Source: a virus
DNA length: 27,412 nucleotides
Virus record (IMG/VR): IMGVR_UViG_3300048549_000295
Location: 1 to 27,412 of that record
Reading direction: 5' to 3' (one strand)
In this document: positions 1-5,794 of the stretch, in pieces
How positions within the stretch are numbered: the first letter of the stretch is position 1
Layout: each line of letters begins with the position of its first letter
Notes under the pieces: generated by a model
Database searches by the model: none
What the model saw: only the letters and a program-made list of their open reading frames with translations
What the model was told of the DNA's origin: nothing
Program-made: the position numbers and the translations under genes

Positions 1-36
1 TCTGCTATTATCTAAAGTTTCGTATTTCAAAACAGA
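1..36. other. Window edge, gene not assignable
   Basis: Frame 1 ends at TAA 13-15. Frames 2 and 3 stay open past base 36, ending at about 82 and 69. This stretch could be the tail of an upstream gene overlapping the gp33-like gene, but it is too short to identify. Confidence 0.4.
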
Positions 37-192
37 ATGTCGTACATGGATTCCATTGTACATCTCTGTGAGAAGAACGGATTAGAGCTGGAAGACATCA
101 AGAAGTACTTGTCTCCAACTATCGTCGAACATCTTGAGAGTGAAGCACGTCAGTTGAATTTTCTGCCAAAGCAGAATACACTAGACGTATAA
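37..192 (+). CDS. gp33: Late transcription coactivator, short gp33-like protein
   Basis: This 51-residue protein resembles the C-terminal core of the T4-type gp33 late transcription coactivator. That family bridges the sliding clamp and RNA polymerase carrying the gp55 sigma at late promoters. Visible family-like features are SYMDSIVHLCEKNGLELEDI, then LSPTIVEHLESEA and a closing LNFLPKQNTLDV. A TAA in the same frame at 13-15 rules out an extension upstream, so ATG at 37 is the first in-frame ATG. No clear Shine-Dalgarno precedes it. Family members are usually about 80-110 residues, so this one is short, and an upstream frameshift or interruption is possible. The neighbour gp32 supports the call because 33 and 32 are close in T4-like genomes. 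The stop codon lies inside a late promoter. The name is an inference from remembered motifs. Confidence 0.62.
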   Translation: MSYMDSIVHLCEKNGLELEDIKKYLSPTIVEHLESEARQLNFLPKQNTLDV

Positions 193-195
193 ATA
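188..195 (+). promoter_or_regulatory. T4-type late promoter for gene 32
   Basis: A perfect TATAAATA, preceded by G. It overlaps the stop codon of the gp33-like gene, with TAA at motif positions 3-5. T4 late promoters consist mainly of this -10 element, read by gp55. The expected transcript start lies about six bases downstream, giving a leader of roughly 58 nt before gp32. Confidence 0.75.
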
Positions 196-258
196 GTTAT
201 GCCCTTATGGGTAATCTCATACATTGTTTATATTTAAGTTTATATTTAAGGAAATATT
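196..258 (+). promoter_or_regulatory. gp32 mRNA leader, possible autogenous operator
   Basis: The leader has a small hairpin (GCCC at 201-204 with GGGT at 209-212, loop TTAT). The bases TATG at 198-201 could also pair with CATA at 218-221. It then becomes almost pure A/U, with a perfect tandem 12-mer (GTTTATATTTAA at 226-237 and 238-249), followed by a Shine-Dalgarno AAGGAAA at about 248-254. T4 gp32 represses its own translation by binding cooperatively to an A/U-rich unstructured leader next to a pseudoknot. The layout here is compatible with that, but the operator role is inferred. Confidence 0.4.
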
Positions 259-1209
259 ATGTCTTTTGCAAATCTAAAGTCCAAGTCTATGGACATCTCT
301 AAGCTTGTCACCGCTGCTACCGAAGCATCCGGTCAAGCATCTAACACCAACAAATACCAAGACGATCGCAAGTGGAAACCTACCGTTGATGAACAGGGTA
401 ATGGTTACGCCGTGATTCGTTTTCTTCCTGCTACGGAAGGTCAAGATCTTCCGTGGGTACGTTACTGGGACCACGCATTCAAAGGCCCAACCGGACAGTG
501 GTACATCGAGCGTTCACTAACGACTCTAGGTCAGAACGATCCATTAGGTGAGTTGAACTCACGTCTATGGAACTCCGGTATCGAAGAGGATAAGGAAACT
601 GCACGTCGACAGAAGCGTCGTCTACACTACGTTACTAACATCCAAGTTATTAATGATCCTTCTAACCCTGCCAACAACGGCAAGACTTTCATCTATGAGT
701 TTGGTAAGAAGATCTTTGATAAGATTATGGATCAGATGCAACCAGAATTTCCTGGCGAAGAACCAGTAAACCCATTCGACTTTTGGGCTGGCGCTGACTT
801 CGAACTGAAGATCCGTAATGTTGCGGGATATCGTAACTATGATAAGTCAGACTTCAAGTCTCCTTCTGCATACCTAGGTTCAGATGAGACTAAACTTGAA
901 GCGGTGTATAACACACTATATGACTTAAACGAGTTTGTAGTACCGGACTATCCGAATGCACACGACGCCAAGTGGTTCAAGACTTATGATGAGTTGAAGA
1001 ACAAGTTGGAGACCGTACTAGGTCTTGCAACTGGTGTTGGTGCAACTATCAAGAACGAGGCACTTGCGCAGACTGCTGAAGCGGCACCTATGCGTGAGGC
1101 GTCAGAACCGACTGTGGTATCTTCTCCTGCTGTTGAGGCTGCACCTTTGGTTGCAGCGGAAGCGGACGATACACTGTCTTACTTTGCGCAGATGGCTGCG
1201 GAGGACTAA
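259..1209 (+). CDS. gp32: Single-stranded DNA-binding protein gp32
   Basis: A 316-residue homologue of T4 gp32 (301 aa), which coats single-stranded DNA during replication, recombination and repair. The N-terminus carries a LAST-like basic/serine motif (LKSKS, residues 6-10) for cooperative binding. The OB-fold core shows KWKPTVDEQGNGYAVIRFLP, WVRYWDHAFKGPTGQWYIER and FDFWAGADFELKIRNVAGYR. After an Ala/Glu-rich linker the tail is acidic (DDTLSYFAQMAAED), the usual site for partner proteins. His72 lines up with the first zinc ligand of T4 gp32. The region that holds three cysteines in T4 reads SLTTLGQNDPLGE here, and the whole protein has no cysteine, so the zinc site is absent. The ATG follows a good Shine-Dalgarno. 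A late promoter lies upstream, and the next gene follows after two bases. Confidence 0.95.
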   Translation: MSFANLKSKSMDISKLVTAATEASGQASNTNKYQDDRKWKPTVDEQGNGYAVIRFLPATEGQDLPWVRYWDHAFKGPTGQWYIERSLTTLGQNDPLGELNSRLWNSGIEEDKETARRQKRRLHYVTNIQVINDPSNPANNGKTFIYEFGKKIFDKIMDQMQPEFPGEEPVNPFDFWAGADFELKIRNVAGYRNYDKSDFKSPSAYLGSDETKLEAVYNTLYDLNEFVVPDYPNAHDAKWFKTYDELKNKLETVLGLATGVGATIKNEALAQTAEAAPMREASEPTVVSSPAVEAAPLVAAEADDTLSYFAQMAAED

Positions 1210-1211
1210 AA

Positions 1212-1475
1212 ATGGATACTAATATGATTATTCTAATCCTAGCGGGATTAGTCGCATTTGGTCTGATCTACCGATCAGTATCAAGTAAACCGGAAAAGAC
1301 AACGGGTGGGGGTACTTCCCCTACCACTCCGACTCAACCAGATCAGTCTGAGTTGATGTCCTTAACAAAGGCTCAATTGGTTGAAAGGGCTAGTGATCTT
1401 GGAGTGTCTGTACCTAAATCTGCCAACAAGGCAAGGATCGTACAAACGATTATTAATATGTCCAATCCAAACTAA
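1212..1475 (+). CDS. Small membrane-anchored protein with SAP/HeH-like C-terminus
   Basis: An 87-residue protein. Residues 5-20 form one hydrophobic helix (IILILAGLVAFGLIY), followed by a basic turn and a Gly/Thr/Pro-rich linker (about 27-46). Residues about 50-82 (LTKAQLVERASDLG, then VPKSANKARIVQTI) match the two-helix pattern of SAP/HeH/Rho-N type domains, which often bind nucleic acid. A strong Shine-Dalgarno (GGAGG at 1200-1204) lies inside the end of gp32, two codons from its stop, so translation is probably coupled to gp32. It is the last gene before a strong terminator. The sequence suggests a nucleic-acid-binding module tethered to the inner membrane, possibly with replication or packaging. 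The function is unknown and the domain call is from pattern only. Confidence 0.65.
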   Translation: MDTNMIILILAGLVAFGLIYRSVSSKPEKTTGGGTSPTTPTQPDQSELMSLTKAQLVERASDLGVSVPKSANKARIVQTIINMSNPN

Positions 1476-1495
1476 TTGATTGTTTGGTAGTATTT

Positions 1496-1521
1496 GGGAG
1501 TCTTCGGACTCCCTTTTTTTT
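1496..1521 (+). terminator. Rho-independent terminator after gp32 unit
   Basis: A 7-bp perfect stem, GGGAGTC at 1496-1502 with GACTCCC at 1507-1513, closes on a TTCG tetraloop and is followed by eight T at 1514-1521. The T run reaches into the stop codon of the convergent minus-strand gene. On the minus strand the hairpin is followed by AAATAC, so it should work only for plus-strand transcripts. Confidence 0.9.
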
Positions 1522-3121
1522 ATCTACCAAATGCTAAAATGTTTGGATCTGCACCGTCAGTTGAAGTGACTCCGGTATGTACATGAGTTTCACCCCCGCC
1601 TCCACCTGAAGTGTTGGTTGAATTGTTACTGTTATCCTGTATAATTATTGGATTGTCGCTTGTTTTATTATTCTCTTTTACTGCTTTATCCAATTCTGAT
1701 CCAGTCATAGGTTTCACTGCGGCCGCATCTCCCTTCAGTATCGTTTCTCCCTTCAGTATATAATCAAACCCCTTGGCGTTTTCCGACCCAGCTGCAAGTA
1801 ATGCTAAATTTTTAGGAGCAAGTGTCTCTAAAACTCTTGCTATTATATCTCCCAACCATTCCCTCAGATCTTTAAATGGTTTATTAATAGCAGTAAAGAT
1901 ACCTACAATTCCCTCGATGAAATCTCCAGATATTAATTTTTTAAATCCACCGATGAGATCTCCAAATATATCACTTGCATAGGTACCTATACTTTCAATT
2001 ACACCAAATAATTTTTCGGATAATACCAAGTACATATCACTAAAACTAAAAGAGGAGAGATATTCTTGAATTCCTTCGAACCCAAGTTTTCCAGAAATCC
2101 ATCCAATTGCGCCCTTAACCATATCCAATAGATCAGTAACAAAAAATGTAAACAAGTCGTCAACTAAATTTTTAAATGTGTCAAATATTCCAGATCCGCT
2201 TTTTATGCTATCGAATACTGACTTAACCGACACTATAATTCCTGCGATAGGATAAAATAATCTACCGGCAAGACCAGCAAAGGTTTTAAAAATACCGGAG
2301 AATTTCGACAGATATCCACCAACAGACTTAAATGTTTTTGTAATACTTTCAATAATTTTTCCTATAGGTCCTTTACCTTTACCCCCAAATAAGTCCTTCA
2401 TAAATTGCAAGGCTTTACCTAATCTACCGTCTGGATTAATAGTGAATGCATTTTTTAAAGTTTTACCTACACTAGAACCTATCTCCTTTATCCTAGTTCC
2501 AAGATTTTTTATCCCCTCAACGAAACTAATGAAAAGTCCTTGTACGGGACCTAGACGATTGGCTATGCCGCCCAGTAACTTTGTAACAGGGGTTAGATAT
2601 GCCATGAAGGAACCGAAGGCAGCGCCGAGAGATGCGGCTAAGAGACCACCAATAAGTCCTACGGATCTTAACATTTCTCCTATTCTAAGACCTTCCTTTT
2701 TTGGCTCCGACTCATTCTTATCATCCTTTTTAGACTCTGAAAGAGCACGGATGGCATCTAACAAATCATTCTGCCATTGTTGTTGCTCTCTCCGTTCTTC
2801 TAAAGAATCTCCTGTGGCGACAGGGTCTGGTCGAATCGGACCTACGAATGACGGATCTGGAGCTCTTTCAACGACTAAAGAATCTTTTTCAACAGAAACG
2901 CCCTTTTGCAGTTTGCGTCTAATGTAACCAAGATGACCAAACATTTGACTAAGGATATTTTCGCTACGACCAGTACGCATGACAACGTCTTCCATAACAG
3001 CTATCAATCTGTCAGAATTATCAATATTCAATCTGTTCTGGTCGTATTGTCCCGATCTAACAGATGCCATTTTTTGGTCAACTGATTTTAAGTTGTCGGA
3101 CACTTCTTTGAGAGTAGACAT
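1520..3121 (-). CDS. Probable tail tape measure protein (gp29-like)
   Basis: A 533-residue protein. Residues 1-75 are helical and charged, 80-145 form a polar linker, and residues about 154-178 form a hydrophobic stretch (LIGGLLAASLGAAFGSFMAY). A long series of Gly/Ile/Phe-rich amphipathic helices follows to about 450. The tail is low-complexity Asn/Ser then five Gly and HVHTG. This layout is typical of tape measure proteins, which set tail length and reach the membrane during DNA entry. The length is close to T4 gp29 (590 aa). Its place just after the tail-assembly chaperone pair (gp26 and its -1 frame) is the classic tape measure position. AAGGATAA lies just before the ATG. Specific gp29 homology could not be shown, and another baseplate-hub protein is the alternative. 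Confidence 0.65.
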   Translation of the reverse strand: MSTLKEVSDNLKSVDQKMASVRSGQYDQNRLNIDNSDRLIAVMEDVVMRTGRSENILSQMFGHLGYIRRKLQKGVSVEKDSLVVERAPDPSFVGPIRPDPVATGDSLEERREQQQWQNDLLDAIRALSESKKDDKNESEPKKEGLRIGEMLRSVGLIGGLLAASLGAAFGSFMAYLTPVTKLLGGIANRLGPVQGLFISFVEGIKNLGTRIKEIGSSVGKTLKNAFTINPDGRLGKALQFMKDLFGGKGKGPIGKIIESITKTFKSVGGYLSKFSGIFKTFAGLAGRLFYPIAGIIVSVKSVFDSIKSGSGIFDTFKNLVDDLFTFFVTDLLDMVKGAIGWISGKLGFEGIQEYLSSFSFSDMYLVLSEKLFGVIESIGTYASDIFGDLIGGFKKLISGDFIEGIVGIFTAINKPFKDLREWLGDIIARVLETLAPKNLALLAAGSENAKGFDYILKGETILKGDAAAVKPMTGSELDKAVKENNKTSDNPIIIQDNSNNSTNTSGGGGGETHVHTGVTSTDGADPNILAFGR

Positions 3122-3124
3122 TTA

Positions 3125-3307
3125 TTATCCTTGTTGTTTCGCCCTTTCGTTTTTCTCTTTGATGTCTTCTATCAACATCATTAAGTAGATCTCTCTCTCC
3201 CACGGAATCATTGTTTCGACCTCTTCCAGTGAGTAATTAAAGTTGTTAAGAAGCTGGAAGTTAACTTGATAGTAATTTGTCAAGTTATCATGAGAGAGAT
3301 TTACTAA
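3125..3307 (-). CDS. -1 frame extension of gp26 (gp51-like / tail chaperone T-type)
   Basis: A 60-codon frame, read leftward from 3307, lies directly after gp26 and ends at TAA 3127-3125, four bases before the tape-measure start. It encodes LVNLSHDNLTNYYQVNFQLL and, further on, SLEEVETMIPWEREIYLMML, then a charged end. The MIPWEREIY segment resembles small proteins placed after gp26 in marine T4-like phages, sometimes called gp51. The frame has no ATG before residue 33. A TTG at residue 9 has no visible Shine-Dalgarno, and the only GAAGAGG lies before the internal ATG. The frame is open from the T8 run at the gp26 stop, in the -1 register. A -1 slip would make a 295-residue fusion, like lambda G-T and P2 E-E'. 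Independent initiation remains possible. Confidence 0.7.
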   Translation of the reverse strand, partial: LVNLSHDNLTNYYQVNFQLLNNFNYSLEEVETMIPWEREIYLMMLIEDIKEKNERAKQQG

Positions 3308-3314
3308 AAAAAAT
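3304..3314 (-). promoter_or_regulatory. Candidate programmed -1 frameshift site
   Basis: Read on the minus strand, the last gp26 codons are GAT TTT TTT TAG, a run of eight T (3313-3306) abutting the TAG. A slip of one base on T-TTT-TTT re-pairs both tRNAs perfectly and enters the 60-codon frame at TTA (3307-3305). The site sits between the presumed chaperone gene and the tape measure gene, where such frameshifts are conserved in tailed phages. The role is inferred. A homopolymer length error is the alternative. Confidence 0.65.
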
Positions 3315-4011
3315 CATCCATCCCCTTTAGTGTTCTTTCATTCGCATGGCCACAAGACGTACATTCAAATTTAACATCTTGTGTTACGCTAGGAACCGAA
3401 TTGATAAATTCAGATACTTTCGCAAACTGATCTGAAGTCATAGAGTCAATGAATTCTGACACGTCTTCTTTTGACTGATCATTCATAGAGATTCGTTCTT
3501 CGTCTGTCAACACTGCTTCCATACAAACGACTAATAACTCCCATAGACCCTCTGTCGTTGTTTCGGTAGACAACAATGAATCATTGTTCAAGAACTCTTC
3601 ATATGATGGATAACGCATCTGTATAGAAACACTATCAGTAATTTCGATCAGATTATTTGTTGTCTCCCCACTCATCTTAATGTCATCAAGCTCAACCGAA
3701 ACCTTATTTGCTTCACCGCATTCACTACATGATACCTGAATATCTGCGGATTCGCCTACCGACTTGGCACGAATTTTTGTAAATAGATAGTCTACATCGA
3801 ATGTAGTCAATGTACCTTCCAAAGGTTCTTCAACACAAGCGTCGATAGTTCGCAATATCGCACGTACCATATCTTTGCGCTCTTGTGTTTCATATGCAAT
3901 CAGGAGGTTTTTCTGTTCCTTTACTAGGAAAGGTCTAAATGTAGTCTTCTGTCCTGTAGACGGTACTTCAATGCTATAACTTGGGTTTTCATTCAGTTTT
4001 GGTAATGCCAT
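3304..4011 (-). CDS. gp26: Baseplate hub / tail-assembly protein gp26
   Basis: A 235-residue protein of the T4 gp26 family (T4 gp26 is 208 aa). The opening is typical: MALPKLNENPSYSIEVPSTG, then FRPFLVKEQKNLLIAYE. Two CxxC pairs, C95-C98 (CSECGEANKV) and C217-C220 (CTSCGHANER), probably form a zinc ribbon. In T4, gp26 is needed to assemble the baseplate hub. Its location between a tube-like gene and the tape measure gene suggests an assembly chaperone. AGGATAAATC stands just before the ATG. The gene ends in a T8 run at its TAG, the candidate frameshift site. It is read with its minus-strand neighbours from the late promoter at 5273-5280, because no nearer promoter is visible. Confidence 0.82.
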   Translation of the reverse strand: MALPKLNENPSYSIEVPSTGQKTTFRPFLVKEQKNLLIAYETQERKDMVRAILRTIDACVEEPLEGTLTTFDVDYLFTKIRAKSVGESADIQVSCSECGEANKVSVELDDIKMSGETTNNLIEITDSVSIQMRYPSYEEFLNNDSLLSTETTTEGLWELLVVCMEAVLTDEERISMNDQSKEDVSEFIDSMTSDQFAKVSEFINSVPSVTQDVKFECTSCGHANERTLKGMDDFF

Positions 4012-4031
4012 GATTTATCCTATAATGTATA

Positions 4032-4652
4032 TTAAATTAATCCACCTAGATTTATATTGATACTAGGATCAAACAACTCTCTTTCATCCTTGATTACTTC
4101 ATAGTCGGTATATGAAAGTTGTACAGTACACTCGACCAATTGACCGTCATTAGACAGTGGGATTGCTGCAATAGATGTTGGAAACGCCTCTATTAGTTTT
4201 ACACTGTATATAGACTTATTTCCCACATCTAGATTTATATCAAATGGACCTATATCGAATCCAAATCTTGCTAAAGGTTTTTGTAGTTGGCGAATGTTGA
4301 CATCAAAGGTGTAGTTGTTCTTATAGTTAACCTCACCTCTTTTTATGTCGGTGTATATTAACTTGGTCCATTCATCAAAGTATCTACGGACACCATAGTC
4401 ATTCAGCACATAGAAAGTCATCGTGACATCCTCTACACCAAATCCATTCACCACCTTCTCTTGAAATATACCGACTGTCCTATCCAGGCTCATCATTTGA
4501 CGGCCAGGCAGACTTACCTCTTTACATAAGACATTAAGTGTGTCCGATGAGGTATTCTTATCCAAGGTAGGTAGATTGACCGCGAACTGGTTCGCCATTG
4601 CGATACCATTCTTTGCTATCAGTTTACTTTTTAACTCTTCTATTCCTGCCAT
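4032..4652 (-). CDS. Tail-tube-fold protein, probable gp54-type tube initiator
   Basis: A 206-residue protein with the pattern of T4-type tube proteins. The segment LCKEVSLPGRQMMSLDRTVG (residues about 42-62) matches the 'SLPGR' turn after the first strands. VTMTFYVLNDYGVRRYFDEW matches the strand plus helix that follows, and a late strand block (LVECTVQLSYTDYEVI) closes the barrel. The fold is shared by gp19 (tube), gp48 and gp54. gp48 is encoded elsewhere in the window, and the size and hub neighbours make gp54, the baseplate tube initiator, the best guess. A second tube protein is possible. The start follows the previous gene's TAG by two bases and has AGGCGAA before it. Confidence 0.6.
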   Translation of the reverse strand: MAGIEELKSKLIAKNGIAMANQFAVNLPTLDKNTSSDTLNVLCKEVSLPGRQMMSLDRTVGIFQEKVVNGFGVEDVTMTFYVLNDYGVRRYFDEWTKLIYTDIKRGEVNYKNNYTFDVNIRQLQKPLARFGFDIGPFDINLDVGNKSIYSVKLIEAFPTSIAAIPLSNDGQLVECTVQLSYTDYEVIKDERELFDPSININLGGLI

Positions 4653-4654
4653 TT

Positions 4655-5245
4655 CTATTCGCCTATCATCTGTTTAGAGTCGTAGTAGACCTTCTTAGAG
4701 TTTGCCTTACGGAAGTCTGCGGTCGGTAGGAATGTAGCGATCTCCCACTCTGGTGCAGGTACCATTGCGAACTTACTTTGTACGTGTTCATTCAAATAAT
4801 GTTTGAAGCACGGTTTAAAGTACTTCAACTTACTTGTCTTGACCAACAACTCATACGACATCTTGAATCGAGTAGAACTGTTGAACTTAGTATTCGTGGT
4901 GATATCCATCAACGCATCCAACATCTTCGCACGTAGGATAGGTGGAAGGTAGTGTAGGTTCAACCCATAGAACCCACCTTCTGCCGGACCTACTACGACG
5001 ACTAATGGAAATGTGTCATAGTACGGTAATGTATCTTTATGTTTCGGATCGTAGAAAAACATGTACATACTACCAACGATTTCTTGACCCGTTTGCTTCA
5101 ACGGATCTTCTTTCATCAAGGCCTCGCGCTTGATACTGCGCATATTCTTGATCTTCTTACGAAACCATTCTCGCGATTCTTTGGTACGAGGAGTAATACC
5201 CGCACGGAACGCTTGTAGTTCTAATCGTTGAAATATGTTAGACAT
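4655..5245 (-). CDS. Conserved T4-like virion or assembly protein, unassigned
   Basis: A 196-residue basic protein. The N-terminus is rich in Arg/Lys (TKESREWFRKKIKNMRSIKR). The centre carries MYMFFYDPKHKDTLPYYD and a Gly-rich strand, FYGLNLHYLPPILRAKMLDA. The C-terminal third has KLKYFKPCFKHYLNEH and EWEIATFLPTADFRK. I recognise this as a family that recurs beside gp4 in marine T4-like phages but cannot attach a T4 number. By position, gp2 (DNA end protector) or another head/tail completion factor is possible. It is the first gene behind the minus-strand late promoter at 5273-5280, with only a weak Shine-Dalgarno. It is not gp53, which is present at 7566. Confidence 0.6.
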   Translation of the reverse strand: MSNIFQRLELQAFRAGITPRTKESREWFRKKIKNMRSIKREALMKEDPLKQTGQEIVGSMYMFFYDPKHKDTLPYYDTFPLVVVVGPAEGGFYGLNLHYLPPILRAKMLDALMDITTNTKFNSSTRFKMSYELLVKTSKLKYFKPCFKHYLNEHVQSKFAMVPAPEWEIATFLPTADFRKANSKKVYYDSKQMIGE

Positions 5246-5272
5246 GTCGCTACCGTAAAAAATTCGTACTTC

Positions 5273-5280
5273 TATTTATA
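5273..5280 (-). promoter_or_regulatory. T4-type late promoter, minus strand
   Basis: TATTTATA on the plus strand reads TATAAATA, preceded by G, on the minus strand. The stop codon TAA of gp4 (5278-5276) occupies motif positions 3-5. It lies 27 bases before the ATG of the 196-residue gene and probably drives that gene, the tube-like gene, gp26 and the tape measure gene. Confidence 0.75.
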
Positions 5281-5794
5281 CCGATTTTTTCTTCTTTCTG
5301 AACGGCGGTAGTTTCTTTAGTGGTTTTTTAGTACGCATACGTTGGGTAGACTTGGGCATGATACCCATTGCGGTGAGTTCGTTCTCTGTCCATATCTCAA
5401 AGTGATACCCTCTATCCTTTGCGTATTCGGATGCTGCCTTCCACTTGGATTGGTTCTTGACGTACGTCATACCCTCGTTCAATAGAGTGTGACGGGACTT
5501 TCCCTGCTTGCGTTCAGGACGTAGGGTCTGCTTATGGGGTTTGACCTCGACCAGTACAACACGTCCAGACTTGTACTTGATAACGAAGTCCATGAAGTAT
5601 CGATGCGGCTTCTTATCAGTCTCACAGATGTAGGGGATTACCAACTCTTCGGACATCCATTGTACCACGTCCAGACTGTCATCACACCATTTCATAACGT
5701 GTCGTTCCCACCCCGAACGGTAGACGACATTGTCCACGTCCCCAGCATACTTCTCTGGGTTCTTTGGTTTGAACCGTCCTTTATATGTCTTCAC
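5276..5794 (-). CDS. gp4: Head completion protein gp4 (nuclease-fold)
   Basis: A 172-residue homologue of T4 gp4 (gp50/65), which completes the DNA-filled head so that a tail can attach. The start MKTYKGRFKPKNPEKYAG and the block VVYRSGWERHVMKWCDD are highly typical. Residues E30, D69 (RYFMDF) and E83-V-K85 (VLVEVKP) form a PD-(D/E)XK nuclease pattern, so an endonuclease-like trimming role is likely. The C-terminal 28 residues are strongly basic (KKPLKKLPPFRKKKKSV), as expected for DNA contact. The start codon is GTG (5794-5792), overlapping the end of the methyltransferase by 14 bases with no Shine-Dalgarno. This suggests translation coupled to that gene. Confidence 0.9.
   Translation of the reverse strand: MKTYKGRFKPKNPEKYAGDVDNVVYRSGWERHVMKWCDDSLDVVQWMSEELVIPYICETDKKPHRYFMDFVIKYKSGRVVLVEVKPHKQTLRPERKQGKSRHTLLNEGMTYVKNQSKWKAASEYAKDRGYHFEIWTENELTAMGIMPKSTQRMRTKKPLKKLPPFRKKKKSV

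Noticed and set aside
1025-1222. A 65-codon frame overlapping the end of gp32
   Set aside because: Leu/Arg-rich shadow frame over the Ala/Glu-rich gp32 tail, without a ribosome site.
2442-2927. A 161-codon plus-strand frame inside the tape measure gene
   Set aside because: It is antisense to a clearly coding minus-strand gene. Its composition mirrors that gene, and it has no ribosome site or neighbour logic.
3029-3124. Reading the gp51-like frame on into the tape measure gene as one protein
   Set aside because: The two are in the same frame but separated by tandem TAA TAA codons at 3127-3122, and the tape measure ATG has its own AAGGAT ribosome site.
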